Of a stretch of DNA of 64,000 nucleotides, positions 46,216 to 55,001 are shown piece by piece. This stretch comes from Cochlodiniinecator piscidefendens (GTDB lineage: Bacteria > Pseudomonadota > Alphaproteobacteria > Rhodobacterales > Rhodobacteraceae): positions 62,001 to 126,000 of the forward strand of contig NZ_JAAOIE010000005.1 of assembly GCF_011326755.1 (NCBI RefSeq), given 5' to 3'. Numbering within the stretch: position 1 is the first letter of the stretch; each line of letters opens with the position of its first letter. The notes under the pieces are model-generated. The model was not told the DNA's origin and ran no database searches. It was given only the letters and a program-made list of their open reading frames with translations. The translations under genes were made by a program, and so were the position numbers.

Positions 46216-47304
46216 TCACGGTACCAAAGAAACCTCGCCAAGTTGAGCAAGTGTAATGCTCGTCTCGTCAGAAATGACGTCCCAAAGAGCTCTTAGGCCA
46301 TCTTCGCCCGCCGCGGCGATTGCGAATTGCAGGACACGGCCAAGAAACGTGAAATTGGCACCTTGTTTGAACGCTTTTACGACGTCTTCGCCACTGCGCA
46401 GGCCAGTGTCGTAAAACAGTGGAAATTCTTCGCCCACGGCGGCGCGAACGTCCGCCAAAGCGGTGATCGGGCGGGGCGCGCTGTCCAATTGTCGCGATCC
46501 GTGGCTTGAGACTTGTATCGCGTCGACACCTGCCCGTTTCAAGGCAACTGCATCGTCGGAATCGAGCACCCCTTTGACCACGAGATTACCCGGCCAGATA
46601 TCACGTAATTTCGAAAGTGTGCCCCAATCCGCCTTGGCGCGGCTTTCCGTGCGATCGAATTCATAGCCATCCATATCAAAATTCGCCATCTGCGGCTTGC
46701 CTTTGGCCAACGCCGTGAGCGACCAGCGCGGGTGGCATGCAAAGTCGATAAACTGACGCGGCCCGATCTTGAACGGCATTGCAAAGCCATGTCGCAACTC
46801 GCGCGGGCGGCGTCCGACCTCTGGTACGTCTGCGGTCAGAATGATCGTCTCGTACCCAGCGGTTTTGGCGCGTTCGACCAATTTGAACGTGCCCTCGCCA
46901 TCGCCAGAGAAATATAGTTGGAACCATGCGTTGCCCTCGGCCGCTTCAATCAAGGGTTCCATTGCGGTGGACGCCACAGTTGACACTCCCAAGGGTACAT
47001 TCTCGCGCGCCGCTAGACGCGCCAGCATCATGTCGGCACCGGGTGCAGATAGGTTGCACATGCCCATCGGGCTGATACCAAACGGCACGTTGGCCGTTTT
47101 TCCAAATAGCGGCACCGCCAAGGACCGATCACTGACATCGCGCAGAATGCGCGGTCGCAGCTCAATCGCGTCAAGGGCCGCACGGTTACGCGCGGCCCCC
47201 ACTTCGCGCCCGGCAGCGCCATCAATATAGTCGAACACCATCCAAGGCAGACGCCGCTTCGCGATGCGTCGCGCGTCTGCGCTGGAATGGATGCCGGTCT
47301 TCAT
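46216..47304 (-). CDS. FMN-dependent 2-hydroxyacid dehydrogenase (candidate sulfolactate dehydrogenase)
   Basis: 362-aa TIM-barrel flavoenzyme of the LldD/glycolate-oxidase family. The catalytic block reads SSHGSRQLDSAP (canonical SNHGGRQLD), keeping the base His and the substrate Arg; YDTGLRSGEDVVKAF is the FMN-phosphate segment. It is the last gene of the sulfonate operon, adjoining comE with no gap. Family members oxidise lactate, glycolate or mandelate; in this context oxidation of 3-sulfolactate to sulfopyruvate (the SlcD role) is the natural inference. The IS right end lies 97 bp beyond its stop. Confidence 0.78.
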   Translation of the reverse strand: MKTGIHSSADARRIAKRRLPWMVFDYIDGAAGREVGAARNRAALDAIELRPRILRDVSDRSLAVPLFGKTANVPFGISPMGMCNLSAPGADMMLARLAARENVPLGVSTVASTAMEPLIEAAEGNAWFQLYFSGDGEGTFKLVERAKTAGYETIILTADVPEVGRRPRELRHGFAMPFKIGPRQFIDFACHPRWSLTALAKGKPQMANFDMDGYEFDRTESRAKADWGTLSKLRDIWPGNLVVKGVLDSDDAVALKRAGVDAIQVSSHGSRQLDSAPRPITALADVRAAVGEEFPLFYDTGLRSGEDVVKAFKQGANFTFLGRVLQFAIAAAGEDGLRALWDVISDETSITLAQLGEVSLVP

Positions 47305-47859
47305 TTAGCTCGCAACCGCCTTCATGAAGCGATCACGGATGACGACGGGGTCCATTGTAATGACAGGAAGCTTGATGTTGCCGCTTTCGCATTTCACGAC
47401 AATGATCGTCATCTTCTTGCTATCGATGGCTGCTTGCAACGCTTTGCCCGCATCCACGTCCTGAACCGTCACAACACTTTCACAGCCACAGGCCGCAGCA
47501 ACGTTTTCAAGCTTGGTTTTCTTGCCCGCATAGGTCGGCTGATCACCGGTTGAGCCATAAGATCCGTTGTCGATGATCATCAGGATGTAGTTATCGGCCA
47601 CGTTGTTGGCTATCGTTGGCAGCGTGCCAAGGTTCGTCAGAACAGACCCGTCACCATCAATGGAGATGACAATTTTGTCTTGCGCCAAAGCCAGACCAAA
47701 CCCGATGGATGAGGACAGCCCCATCGTGCCGAGCATGTAGAAGTTCTTGGCATTGTCGTCGATCATGTGCAGCTCTTGGCTGGGCAGACCGATGTTGCAG
47801 ACGACCAGTTGGTCATGAAGGATTGGCGCGATTTCGCGCAGAATTTCAGAGCGGATCAT
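47305..47859 (-). CDS. comE: Sulfopyruvate decarboxylase, beta subunit
   Basis: 184-aa ThDP-binding half of a split decarboxylase. The ThDP/Mg motif starts at GDG (69-71, ISIDGDGSVLTNLG) and closes at IIDNGSYGS (Asn98). The open frame runs back to 48201 through comD, but the ATG at 47859 overlapping the comD TGA is the real start. Together with ComD it would turn 3-sulfopyruvate into sulfoacetaldehyde and CO2. Phosphonopyruvate decarboxylase is the main alternative, but that enzyme is usually a single chain, and the neighbourhood is a sulfonate operon. Confidence 0.82.
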   Translation of the reverse strand: MIRSEILREIAPILHDQLVVCNIGLPSQELHMIDDNAKNFYMLGTMGLSSSIGFGLALAQDKIVISIDGDGSVLTNLGTLPTIANNVADNYILMIIDNGSYGSTGDQPTYAGKKTKLENVAAACGCESVVTVQDVDAGKALQAAIDSKKMTIIVVKCESGNIKLPVITMDPVVIRDRFMKAVAS

Positions 47860-48362
47860 TGGTCGCCATAGCCTCCCCAAAAAGACGCATCCGTCAGGAT
47901 CGCCACAGGTTTGTTGCACATGAATGTGTATTTCAGGATCGCATCGAGTTCGTCCGCATCGCTTTCTTTGTGGAAGTGATACGTCGGGATGTTCATCTGG
48001 TTGAGCAGTGCTTTCGTGTGCACAGCCATCTCGACCTGACAGGCTACAGGTTCGCGCAATTCGCCACGGTAGCTGATTAACATCGGAAGCGGCATGCGGT
48101 AATACTGCGTCAGCGTCGCCAGCGTGTTGATGGTCACACCAATCGCGGTGTTCTGCATGATGATCGCTGGGCGTTTGCCGCCCATCCAGGCACCGGCGCA
48201 AAGGCCCATTCCCTCGTCTTCTTTGTTAGACGGGATGTGGAAGATTTCGGGCCGTGCGTCGACTTCATCGATCACACCGGCCAGTTGCTTGCAGGGGACG
48301 GTGGTGATGAATGACACATCATTCGCCACCAGATCGTCCACGATTTTTTTATCGATACTCAA
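47856..48362 (-). CDS. comD: Sulfopyruvate decarboxylase, alpha subunit
   Basis: 168-aa pyrimidine-binding half of the same ThDP enzyme. Family features: FITTVPCKQLAGVID, then HIPSNKEDEGMGLCAGAWMGG with the ThDP-activating Glu (48 or 50), and QNTAIGVTINTLATLTQYYR. The stop overlaps the comE start (ATGA), so subunits are made in step. Both chains are as short as in archaeal ComD/ComE of coenzyme M synthesis; in bacteria the pair serves sulfolactate and DHPS breakdown. Confidence 0.82.
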   Translation of the reverse strand: MSIDKKIVDDLVANDVSFITTVPCKQLAGVIDEVDARPEIFHIPSNKEDEGMGLCAGAWMGGKRPAIIMQNTAIGVTINTLATLTQYYRMPLPMLISYRGELREPVACQVEMAVHTKALLNQMNIPTYHFHKESDADELDAILKYTFMCNKPVAILTDASFWGGYGDQ

Positions 48363-48407
48363 GGGTCGCTCCTTCGGGAGGGATTGAAAAAAGAGAGGTT
48401 GGAAAAT

Positions 48408-48821
48408 TCAAGACGCGCTGCGCAAAACATGTACAGCACAGGGCGCGTGACGAACCACACGGGCAGCCGTCGAGCCCAGAAGGTAGTCGAGCAACCCCGG
48501 TTTATGGGATCCGATAACGATGCAATCTGCAGATTTCTCGGCGGCAACGTCTATGATTGTCCGGCCGGAATGGCCTTTGACAACAACTGCCCTGACATTG
48601 CGCAGATCTTTCACACGCGCGTCCATCTCGGCCTTGGATTTTTCAAACGCGGCCTTCACAACGTCTTCGTCAAGGTACGCCCCGACCGATCCTGATGGCG
48701 CCTCGTAGACGTGCAGAGCAATGATCTCACCGCCCTCGTTCAATAGGGTTCGCGCCACTTCCATGGATGCGGCACCAATGCCGTGATCCAGCGCCATCGT
48801 TACGATGATTTTGTTATACAT
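48408..48821 (-). CDS. Universal stress protein (UspA family)
   Basis: 137-aa UspA-fold protein. The ATP-binding motif G-2x-G-9x-G(S/T) is present in IGSHKPGLLDYLLGSTAARV, so it likely binds ATP; YNKIIVTMALDHG is the usual first strand. The long upstream frame belongs to another reading; ATG 48821 overlaps the dehydrogenase stop by 8 nt, placing it inside the sulfonate operon. Small Usp proteins are often linked to TRAP transporters in marine bacteria (TeaD type); TeaD regulates ectoine uptake by binding ATP, so a similar control of DHPS uptake is possible. Confidence 0.85.
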   Translation of the reverse strand: MYNKIIVTMALDHGIGAASMEVARTLLNEGGEIIALHVYEAPSGSVGAYLDEDVVKAAFEKSKAEMDARVKDLRNVRAVVVKGHSGRTIIDVAAEKSADCIVIGSHKPGLLDYLLGSTAARVVRHAPCAVHVLRSAS

Positions 48822-49797
48822 GCTCTGGCTCCAGAATGATTTTGGGGGCGGCGACAAGGCCCGCACGGATGTCGAGGAAAGCTTGATGCCCGTCGGCAAG
48901 GCCGCGTGTTTCGGTCCAATCGAGCGCACCGAGGCGACCGTCGAAAATGGCTGCCGCTGTGTCGCGGAAATCCTGGGCGGTGTAGGTATAGGTGCCGATA
49001 AATGTGATTTCCTGCAACGTCGTGCGGCGCACATCCAAGCCAGGGCCATCGTCGCCCAAGCCGACATGTGCAATCACGCCGCCCGCCTCAACAATCGCAG
49101 AGGCACTGGCACGCGTCGCACCGTAACCGACGGCATCGACGACAATCGGAGCAGACGAAGTCGCCGTATCAACAGCCACCTGTCCACAGCGCTCGATCAG
49201 GAACGCGCGGCGGATGTCATTGGGCTCAACAATCGTGACTTCATCGACCTTCATCGCCTTCAGGGCTAACGCCACAGCAAGGCCAATGGCCCCGCCTCCA
49301 ATGACAATGGCACGACGGTCCATGCTTGCATGCAACGCCTCGATCACGAGGCGCGCGGCGTGCCAACTCACGGCCAAAGGCTCTGCCAAGGCGGCTTTTT
49401 GAAACGAAACATCCGCCGGAACGTCGACAAGATTGCGCATTGGCATCGTGACGAATTGCGCAAAGGCCCCTTCGCGCGGCTGCATCGAGATGATCTGGCG
49501 ATTGGGGCAGAGGTTTTCGCGCCCGGCTTTGCAGGCAGCGCAGTTCAGACAGGTGACCAACGGATTGATCGTCACGCGTTTGCCGTCGTGATCACCACCC
49601 ACAATCGTGCCTGCGGCCTCATGGCCAAGGATCAGCGGCGAAGGACGCCGCGCGTCATGCCCCAAGAACGCATGCATGTCAGAGCCGCAGATGCCGGATG
49701 CCTCAATCCGGATCAGGTGTTCGCCGCTCCCTGCCACGGGGTCTGGCATGTCACGATAGACGAGGGTTTCGACTGCATCATAAACGAGAGCTTTCAT
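48814..49797 (-). CDS. Zinc-dependent medium-chain dehydrogenase (HpsP-type candidate)
   Basis: 327-aa MDR-family alcohol dehydrogenase. Catalytic zinc ligands Cys37 (GICGSD) and His59-Glu60 (GHEAAG); structural zinc cysteines 83, 86, 89 and 97 (TCLNCAACKAGRENLC); NAD-binding VIGGGAIGLAVALA. The start overlaps the SDR stop (ATGA); the longer frame to 49863 lies in the SDR gene. In DHPS operons a Zn-dehydrogenase and an SDR interconvert the DHPS enantiomers through sulfohydroxyacetone; this gene fits that role, but its substrate is not proven by sequence. Confidence 0.82.
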   Translation of the reverse strand: MKALVYDAVETLVYRDMPDPVAGSGEHLIRIEASGICGSDMHAFLGHDARRPSPLILGHEAAGTIVGGDHDGKRVTINPLVTCLNCAACKAGRENLCPNRQIISMQPREGAFAQFVTMPMRNLVDVPADVSFQKAALAEPLAVSWHAARLVIEALHASMDRRAIVIGGGAIGLAVALALKAMKVDEVTIVEPNDIRRAFLIERCGQVAVDTATSSAPIVVDAVGYGATRASASAIVEAGGVIAHVGLGDDGPGLDVRRTTLQEITFIGTYTYTAQDFRDTAAAIFDGRLGALDWTETRGLADGHQAFLDIRAGLVAAPKIILEPEHV

Positions 49798-50567
49798 TTC
49801 GCGGTATATCCTCCATCGACCATCAAGACCTGCCCTGTGACGAAAGCTGATGCATCCGAACAAAAGAACAACAAAGGCCCGTCGATGTCTTCCAGCGCGC
49901 CGTTGCGCCCCACACAGGTTTGCGCGGCGTTTCTGGCGGCGCGGGCTGGGTCGGCGAATACAGGTCCAGTGAGTTCCGTCGGGAAGAACCCCGGACCAAT
50001 GGCATTGGCTGTGATCCCGTCCTTAGACCAGCATTCGGCCATTGCACGGGTCAGTTGGGCCACACCGGCTTTGGACGCGCCATAAGCCACCCCGCCAGGA
50101 AAGGCGCGCGTGGTTTGGAGCGAGGCAAAGTTTACGACCCGCCCCCAGCCCTTTGCTTTCATCGCGGGCGCGAAGGCTTGGGTCAAAAAGAACGGCGCGG
50201 TGAGGTTCAGTTTCAGCGTTAAGTCCCAGCCTTCGGGCGTCACATCATCCGCAGCTTCGCGGGTATTGATCCCCGCCGCGTGGACGATGATATCAGGCGC
50301 TCCGAAAGGGGCAGCAATCTGCTGGGTGATTTCAGGAATGGCATGCCGCTGCGACAGATCTGCCGCCACTACTGCCGCACTTTGCCCTGTTCGTTCTGCC
50401 CATTCACTCAACTGATCTGCCCGCCGCGCGACGCCAACAACGCGCGCGCCCGCAGCCGCAAGCACGGTTGCAGCACGTTGACCGAGCCCAGCACTGGCCC
50501 CTGTGACACATGCCACACGCCCTGAAAGATCGAACAAATCAGCTGGAGTTTTGGGATGATTAACCAT
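49794..50567 (-). CDS. Short-chain dehydrogenase (HpsO-type candidate)
   Basis: 257-aa classical SDR. Cofactor motif TGASAGLG (22-29), HAAGIN, catalytic Ser149, Tyr162 and Lys166 (YGASK). Overlaps HpsN by 8 nt upstream and the Zn-dehydrogenase by 4 nt downstream. Likely oxidises the C2 hydroxyl of one DHPS enantiomer as partner of the Zn enzyme, so both enantiomers can reach HpsN (inference from known DHPS clusters). Confidence 0.85.
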   Translation of the reverse strand: MVNHPKTPADLFDLSGRVACVTGASAGLGQRAATVLAAAGARVVGVARRADQLSEWAERTGQSAAVVAADLSQRHAIPEITQQIAAPFGAPDIIVHAAGINTREAADDVTPEGWDLTLKLNLTAPFFLTQAFAPAMKAKGWGRVVNFASLQTTRAFPGGVAYGASKAGVAQLTRAMAECWSKDGITANAIGPGFFPTELTGPVFADPARAARNAAQTCVGRNGALEDIDGPLLFFCSDASAFVTGQVLMVDGGYTAK

Positions 50568-51867
50568 CGGCTGTCAGATCGAATGTCTCGTCTGGGAAAT
50601 ACTTGGCAAGACGCACATCTGCCGCGCGGGCGTGGCCTTCCATGCCTTCAAGACGGGAAATCCGCGCTGTGGCCTCGGCCACCGCCTTGGATCCTTCGCG
50701 GGTTGAACGCTGCCATGTGACGATTTTCATGTATTTGTGAACGGACAAACCGCCTGTGTAGCCAGCCGCGCCAGATGTCGGCAGAACGTGGTTCGTGCCA
50801 GATGCTTTGTCGCCATAAGACACAGTCGTTTCCTCGCCCAAGAACAGCGATCCGTAACAGGACAAGCGGTTCAACCACCAATCCAAACCTTCAGCCTGAA
50901 CGGTCAAATGCTCGGGTGCGTATTCATCAGAACAGGCCGCCATCTCTTCGCGGTTTGCGCAAACAATCACTTCGGCATAGTCGCGCCACGCGGCAAATGC
51001 GTTTTCGCGGTTCAATTCGGGCAGATCTTCGATCAAGGCGGGAATACGGGCCATTACGTCTTCGGCCAATGCCTTGTCATCGGTCACCAGCCAAACGGGA
51101 GAGTTATAGCCATGCTCCGCCTGAGAGACCAAATCCGTCGCCACAATATGGGCGTCGGCGGTTTTGTCGGCCAGCACAAGGCTATCCGTCGGTCCTGCAA
51201 TCATGTCGATGCCAACACGGCCAAACAGAATGCGTTTCGCCTCTGCCACGAACTGGTTACCGGGCCCGACGAGGATGTTTGCCTTTGGCAACCCGAACAA
51301 CCCGAACGTCATCGCCGCAACGCCCTGCACGCCGCCCAGTGCCATGATCTTGTCGGCGCCACAGATGTGGGCTGCATAAACAATCGCCGGTGCAACACCA
51401 AGGCCAGGCCGTGGCGGTGACGTCGCCGTTATGTGGCTACATCCCGCGACTTTCGCCGTTGTGACCGTCATGATCGCGCTGGCGATGTGGCTGTAACGCC
51501 CACCGGGAACGTAGCAACCTGCCGCATCAACCGGAATTGCCTTTTGCCCTGCAATCAGGCCGGGCTGGATTTCAACTTCGATGTCACTGACGGTGCCCTT
51601 TTGGGCTTCTGCAAAATGTTTCACGTTGTCATGAGCAAACTGAATGTCTTCTTTCAGCTTTTGCGGAACACGATCACACGCAGCTTCGATCTCCTCGTCC
51701 GTGAGGATGATATTGCCCTCGTATTTGTCGAACTTCACGGCATATTCGCGTGCTTTGTCATCTCCACCAGCCTCGATATCGCTCAGGATCCCTTGCACGA
51801 TGCCGTGAACGTCGGATGCGCCGGATTGCGCGGTCAGCGTTGCTTTCTTAAGATAGGAACGAGCCAT
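50560..51867 (-). CDS. hpsN: Sulfopropanediol 3-dehydrogenase HpsN
   Basis: 435-aa enzyme of the histidinol-dehydrogenase fold that oxidises (R)-DHPS in two NAD-dependent steps to (R)-sulfolactate. The family core is clear: YVPGGRYSHIASAIMTV, then LGGVQGVAAMTFGLFG, then VGPGNQFVAEAKRILFG, then GIDMIAGPTDSLVLAD, and the zinc-ligand HEGYNSP-like QAEHGYNSP and EYAPEHLTVQ. Compared with HisD, the C-terminal region (SGAAGYTGGLSVHKYMKIVT) resembles the HpsN clade, and the neighbours are TRAP and sulfonate genes, not his genes. Located between the TRAP permease (10-nt gap) and the SDR. Confidence 0.88.
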   Translation of the reverse strand: MARSYLKKATLTAQSGASDVHGIVQGILSDIEAGGDDKAREYAVKFDKYEGNIILTDEEIEAACDRVPQKLKEDIQFAHDNVKHFAEAQKGTVSDIEVEIQPGLIAGQKAIPVDAAGCYVPGGRYSHIASAIMTVTTAKVAGCSHITATSPPRPGLGVAPAIVYAAHICGADKIMALGGVQGVAAMTFGLFGLPKANILVGPGNQFVAEAKRILFGRVGIDMIAGPTDSLVLADKTADAHIVATDLVSQAEHGYNSPVWLVTDDKALAEDVMARIPALIEDLPELNRENAFAAWRDYAEVIVCANREEMAACSDEYAPEHLTVQAEGLDWWLNRLSCYGSLFLGEETTVSYGDKASGTNHVLPTSGAAGYTGGLSVHKYMKIVTWQRSTREGSKAVAEATARISRLEGMEGHARAADVRLAKYFPDETFDLTADG

Positions 51868-51877
51868 TTATTCAGCC

Positions 51878-53206
51878 TTATTTATAGATTTCCGGAAGGA
51901 ATGTTGTGGAGATTGCTGGAACGAACGCGATCAGCAGAACGACGACGAGCATACACAGCACGAACGGGATGGCCCGCCATGCGATCTTGAGGATGGATTC
52001 ACCTGTTATGCCAGACACGACGAATAGGTTCAGTCCTAAAGGTGGGGTGATGAAGCCGACGCCTAGGGCCGTTATCATCATGATGCAGAACTGAATTTCG
52101 TTCATGCCGATATTGTCGGCCAGTGGCTTCAGGATCGGCGCAAGGATTACGATGTTGGGCGTTGTCTCCATCACACAACCCGCGGCGATCAGGATGCCAA
52201 TCATCATCAGGATCAGGATCTGCGGGTTGTCCGTCATATTGGTCGCCGCTGTCACGAACCCTTGCGGCACGCCCATGATTGCCAGCGCCTGTGCCAATGG
52301 CAGTGAGAAGGCGATGATCGGCAGGATGATCCCGTTGACCTTGGCCGAACTCACCAGCATCGCTGGGAACTCCGCCAGTTTCAGCGTGCCAATGATGAAG
52401 CCGATGATGATGGTGACGACGACAGCCGTCGCACCCGCTTCGGTCGGGGTCAAACGGCCAGAGAAGATACCGTAAAAGATAATCCCGGGAACGATGAACG
52501 CATACCAACCAGACGCCAGCGCCGAGCCAAGTCGGGAGAAGTATTCACCCGCAGACAGATTGCCGCCGCCCTCATAGTTATAGATGCGGTTGACGATGAT
52601 ATTGGTGATCAGGATTGCCAAAAGGATCGACACACCCGGAATGATTGCTGCAAGGAATAGCGTCGAGGCAGAAATCCCGAGGATCAGGCCCACGATGATA
52701 TAAGCAATCGACGGTGGAATCAGGATACCAGTACAGGCACCCGCCGCGACCAGGGCGCAGGCATAGGGACGCGGATAGCCGCTCTCGACGAGACGATCGA
52801 TGGTCATCCGACCCACCGCAGCCGCCCCCGCCGCGTCTGACCCTGAAATCGCGGCGAACATACCGCAGACCAGAACCGTGGCCGACCCGAATCCGCCCTT
52901 GGCGAACTGTGTTAGCGCCTCGGCCACGTCCAAGAACTTGCGTGACAGTCCGGTGCGTACCAAGACGTCACCTGTCAAAATGAACAGCGGCACCGCCGTC
53001 AAAGCGAAAGCATCAATGCCGTGAAACAGGCTTTCGCCCAGCAAAGCCAGTGGCAAATCGCCTGCCATCACCAACATCATCGTCGCCGCAACTCCGATGG
53101 CCGCCCAAACAGGCACCGCCAAGGCACACATCAGAACAAAAGCGATGACAGGTAAATAAAAATCCCAGCCAAGAATAACGATCGTTTCTATAGGTCCAAA
53201 CAACAT
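51878..53206 (-). CDS. TRAP transporter large permease (DctM)
   Basis: 442-aa inner-membrane protein with about 12 helices, the sodium-coupled transport subunit. Typical segments: GDVLVRTGLSRKFLDVAEAL, AAISGSDAAGAAAVGRM, IPPSIAYIIVGLILGIS and VGFITPPLGLNLFVVSGI. Lies between the small permease and hpsN with ~10-nt gaps, so it belongs to the DHPS uptake system (HpsKLM-type). Confidence 0.93.
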   Translation of the reverse strand: MLFGPIETIVILGWDFYLPVIAFVLMCALAVPVWAAIGVAATMMLVMAGDLPLALLGESLFHGIDAFALTAVPLFILTGDVLVRTGLSRKFLDVAEALTQFAKGGFGSATVLVCGMFAAISGSDAAGAAAVGRMTIDRLVESGYPRPYACALVAAGACTGILIPPSIAYIIVGLILGISASTLFLAAIIPGVSILLAILITNIIVNRIYNYEGGGNLSAGEYFSRLGSALASGWYAFIVPGIIFYGIFSGRLTPTEAGATAVVVTIIIGFIIGTLKLAEFPAMLVSSAKVNGIILPIIAFSLPLAQALAIMGVPQGFVTAATNMTDNPQILILMMIGILIAAGCVMETTPNIVILAPILKPLADNIGMNEIQFCIMMITALGVGFITPPLGLNLFVVSGITGESILKIAWRAIPFVLCMLVVVLLIAFVPAISTTFLPEIYK

Positions 53207-53216
53207 GTGCTAATCC

Positions 53217-53729
53217 TCAATCAAACAGCTTGTCGCCTTCGTAAACGGGCGTGCCGTCACGAAGGGAGCGGAAGTCACGCAGCAATGACTGGATGAGACG
53301 AACGATCATTATGGCAAAGCCCAACGGCACGGCCATGAAGAACCAAACCATGGAAATGCGCAGGCCGTGGCTCACCGAGCCGAACTTCCACGACACATGG
53401 ACTGTCTCCCATGACCAATAGAGAGCGATCAGGGCGACGCCGAACATCACCAGATCACCAAAGATATAAAGCAGAGCCTTAACGCGGGGGCTGACGTAGT
53501 GCATCAACACATCAATGCGGATGTGTGCGCGTTCCTTGACGGCCGCAGCGGCACCGATCCATGCAAGGTAGATGAACGAATAGCGCACGATCTCTTCGCC
53601 CCAAATGGACGAGTATGCGAAAATCTCTCGGCGTAAGACCTCGATGGCCATGGTCAACACAAGCATTACGTAGAACACTAAAAGCATCCAGCGTTCGGCA
53701 TCTTGGTCTAGTCTTTGCAGTAAACTCAT
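53217..53729 (-). CDS. TRAP transporter small permease (DctQ)
   Basis: 170-aa four-helix membrane protein with the DctQ motif WGEEIVRYSFIYLAWIGAA and ERAHIRIDVLMHYVS. Bridges the binding protein and the DctM subunit. Its start is 91 nt after the dctP stop, a gap occupied by a strong stem-loop. Confidence 0.9.
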   Translation of the reverse strand: MSLLQRLDQDAERWMLLVFYVMLVLTMAIEVLRREIFAYSSIWGEEIVRYSFIYLAWIGAAAAVKERAHIRIDVLMHYVSPRVKALLYIFGDLVMFGVALIALYWSWETVHVSWKFGSVSHGLRISMVWFFMAVPLGFAIMIVRLIQSLLRDFRSLRDGTPVYEGDKLFD

Positions 53730-53784
53730 GGCGGTCCTCTCTCACGGAGCGGCCGTCAAAAGGCCGCATCAAACGCGTTAGACT

Positions 53785-53820
53785 GGCGCGCACCACATAG
53801 GGTGCGCGCCGGTTTTTTTT
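53785..53820. terminator. Stem-loop between dctP and dctQ
   Basis: Perfect 10-bp stem GGCGCGCACC / GGTGCGCGCC. On the plus strand it is followed by nine T, a textbook intrinsic terminator opposing the operon; on the minus (operon) strand it lacks a T run and would act as a 3'-protecting hairpin for the abundant dctP message. Confidence 0.7.
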
Positions 53821-54968
53821 TAGGCGTCGTGGACGTAGTGGCGGCCCTGTGTGCTAGCGGCCTCTTCGATTTTCGCGAAGGTGTCCATGGAACCGGCCAG
53901 CTCGGTCTTGAAGCTGTCCCATTCGGCCAACTGGTACCCACCGGCCGCCTGCCATTCGCCCAGCTGATCATCCGAGAGCGAGTGGAATTCAACGCCAGCT
54001 TTGCGCAGTTCAGCCATTGCGTAGTTACGCGCCGATGGAACTTTGGCAAGGTTCTGGTGGCGGGTTATTTCAGCCGCTTCCATGATGCCGTCTTGAATGT
54101 CGGCAGGCATAGAATTGAACCATTCGAGGTTGCAGGAATAAACCTGTGAATCCGGCACGGCCTGCGTGAACGTTACGTGGGACAGTAAGTCCTTGAAGCC
54201 AAACACAAGCAGCGCACCAACGGATGGGTCAAGCGCGTCAGCAACACCCTGTGCAATCGCGGACGGTGTTTCGCCCCATGCAACCGGTGTCGGGTTCGCG
54301 CCAACCATGCGGTAGTATTGTTGCAACATCGCAGACCCGGGAACGCGGAACTTAACGCCATCCAAATCGCCTGGAGTCATCACAGCGCCTGCGCCGCCTT
54401 TGCGAACGGCAACAACCCGTGGGTCAATGTTCACGTAAAACAGCGCTTTGAAACCAGCTGCTTCGACCTTTGGGTTCACTTCTTGCGCCCAAACATCGGA
54501 ATGTACGAGATTCGTGAAACGTTGGTTAGATCCGCACAGATACGGCATGTTGATCAGGTCAACGACGCTCGCGAAGGGGGCAAAGTTGGACAGCGAGTGC
54601 TGCGCGGCCTGAATGGTGCCGGTCTGCACAGATTGCGCCAATGCGCCACCCGCACCAAGTTGACCACCAGGGGCAAGCCTGACATAAACCTTGCCGTTTG
54701 TGGCGTTCTGGATATTCTCTTTCAGGTCAAGCTGCATGATCGGATAGCTGCGGGTCGCACCCAGCACATAGGCCGTTGCGATTGTCATGATATGCTCAGC
54801 CGCGTTTTCGCGCTCGTTCTCTTCTTGCGCGGTCTGCGCAGCGGCCTCGGTTGACCAAAGCGTTCCAGCAGCACCAGCAACGATTGCGGCGGTAAATGCG
54901 CCGGACCCTGCCAGTTTCAAGAAATTACGACGCTCGGCCGATTTCAATTCTTTGATGTCTTTATCCAA
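53820..54968 (-). CDS. TRAP transporter solute-binding protein (DctP), Tat-exported
   Basis: 382-aa periplasmic binding protein. The N-terminus has a twin-arginine signal (AERRNFLKLAGSGAFTAAIV, Arg13-Arg14) with cleavage likely after ~40 residues. The mature protein shows DctP features: VYVRLAPGGQLGAGGALAQS, LDGVKFRVPGS and NPTPVAWGETPSAIAQGVAD. It would capture the sulfonate substrate (probably DHPS). Follows the 57-aa membrane protein by 33 nt and is the second gene of the operon. Confidence 0.92.
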   Translation of the reverse strand: MDKDIKELKSAERRNFLKLAGSGAFTAAIVAGAAGTLWSTEAAAQTAQEENERENAAEHIMTIATAYVLGATRSYPIMQLDLKENIQNATNGKVYVRLAPGGQLGAGGALAQSVQTGTIQAAQHSLSNFAPFASVVDLINMPYLCGSNQRFTNLVHSDVWAQEVNPKVEAAGFKALFYVNIDPRVVAVRKGGAGAVMTPGDLDGVKFRVPGSAMLQQYYRMVGANPTPVAWGETPSAIAQGVADALDPSVGALLVFGFKDLLSHVTFTQAVPDSQVYSCNLEWFNSMPADIQDGIMEAAEITRHQNLAKVPSARNYAMAELRKAGVEFHSLSDDQLGEWQAAGGYQLAEWDSFKTELAGSMDTFAKIEEAASTQGRHYVHDA

Positions 54969-55001
54969 TTTAGTGTCCTCCCTGGACGGTTGTGCGTTGC
55001 G

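Noticed and set aside
47305-48362. Phosphonopyruvate decarboxylase
   Set aside because: The enzyme is split into two short subunits as in ComDE, and no phosphonate genes are in the operon.
50560-51867. Histidinol dehydrogenase HisD of histidine synthesis
   Set aside because: The fold matches, but the operon contains TRAP and sulfonate genes, no his genes, and the C-terminal region is HpsN-like.
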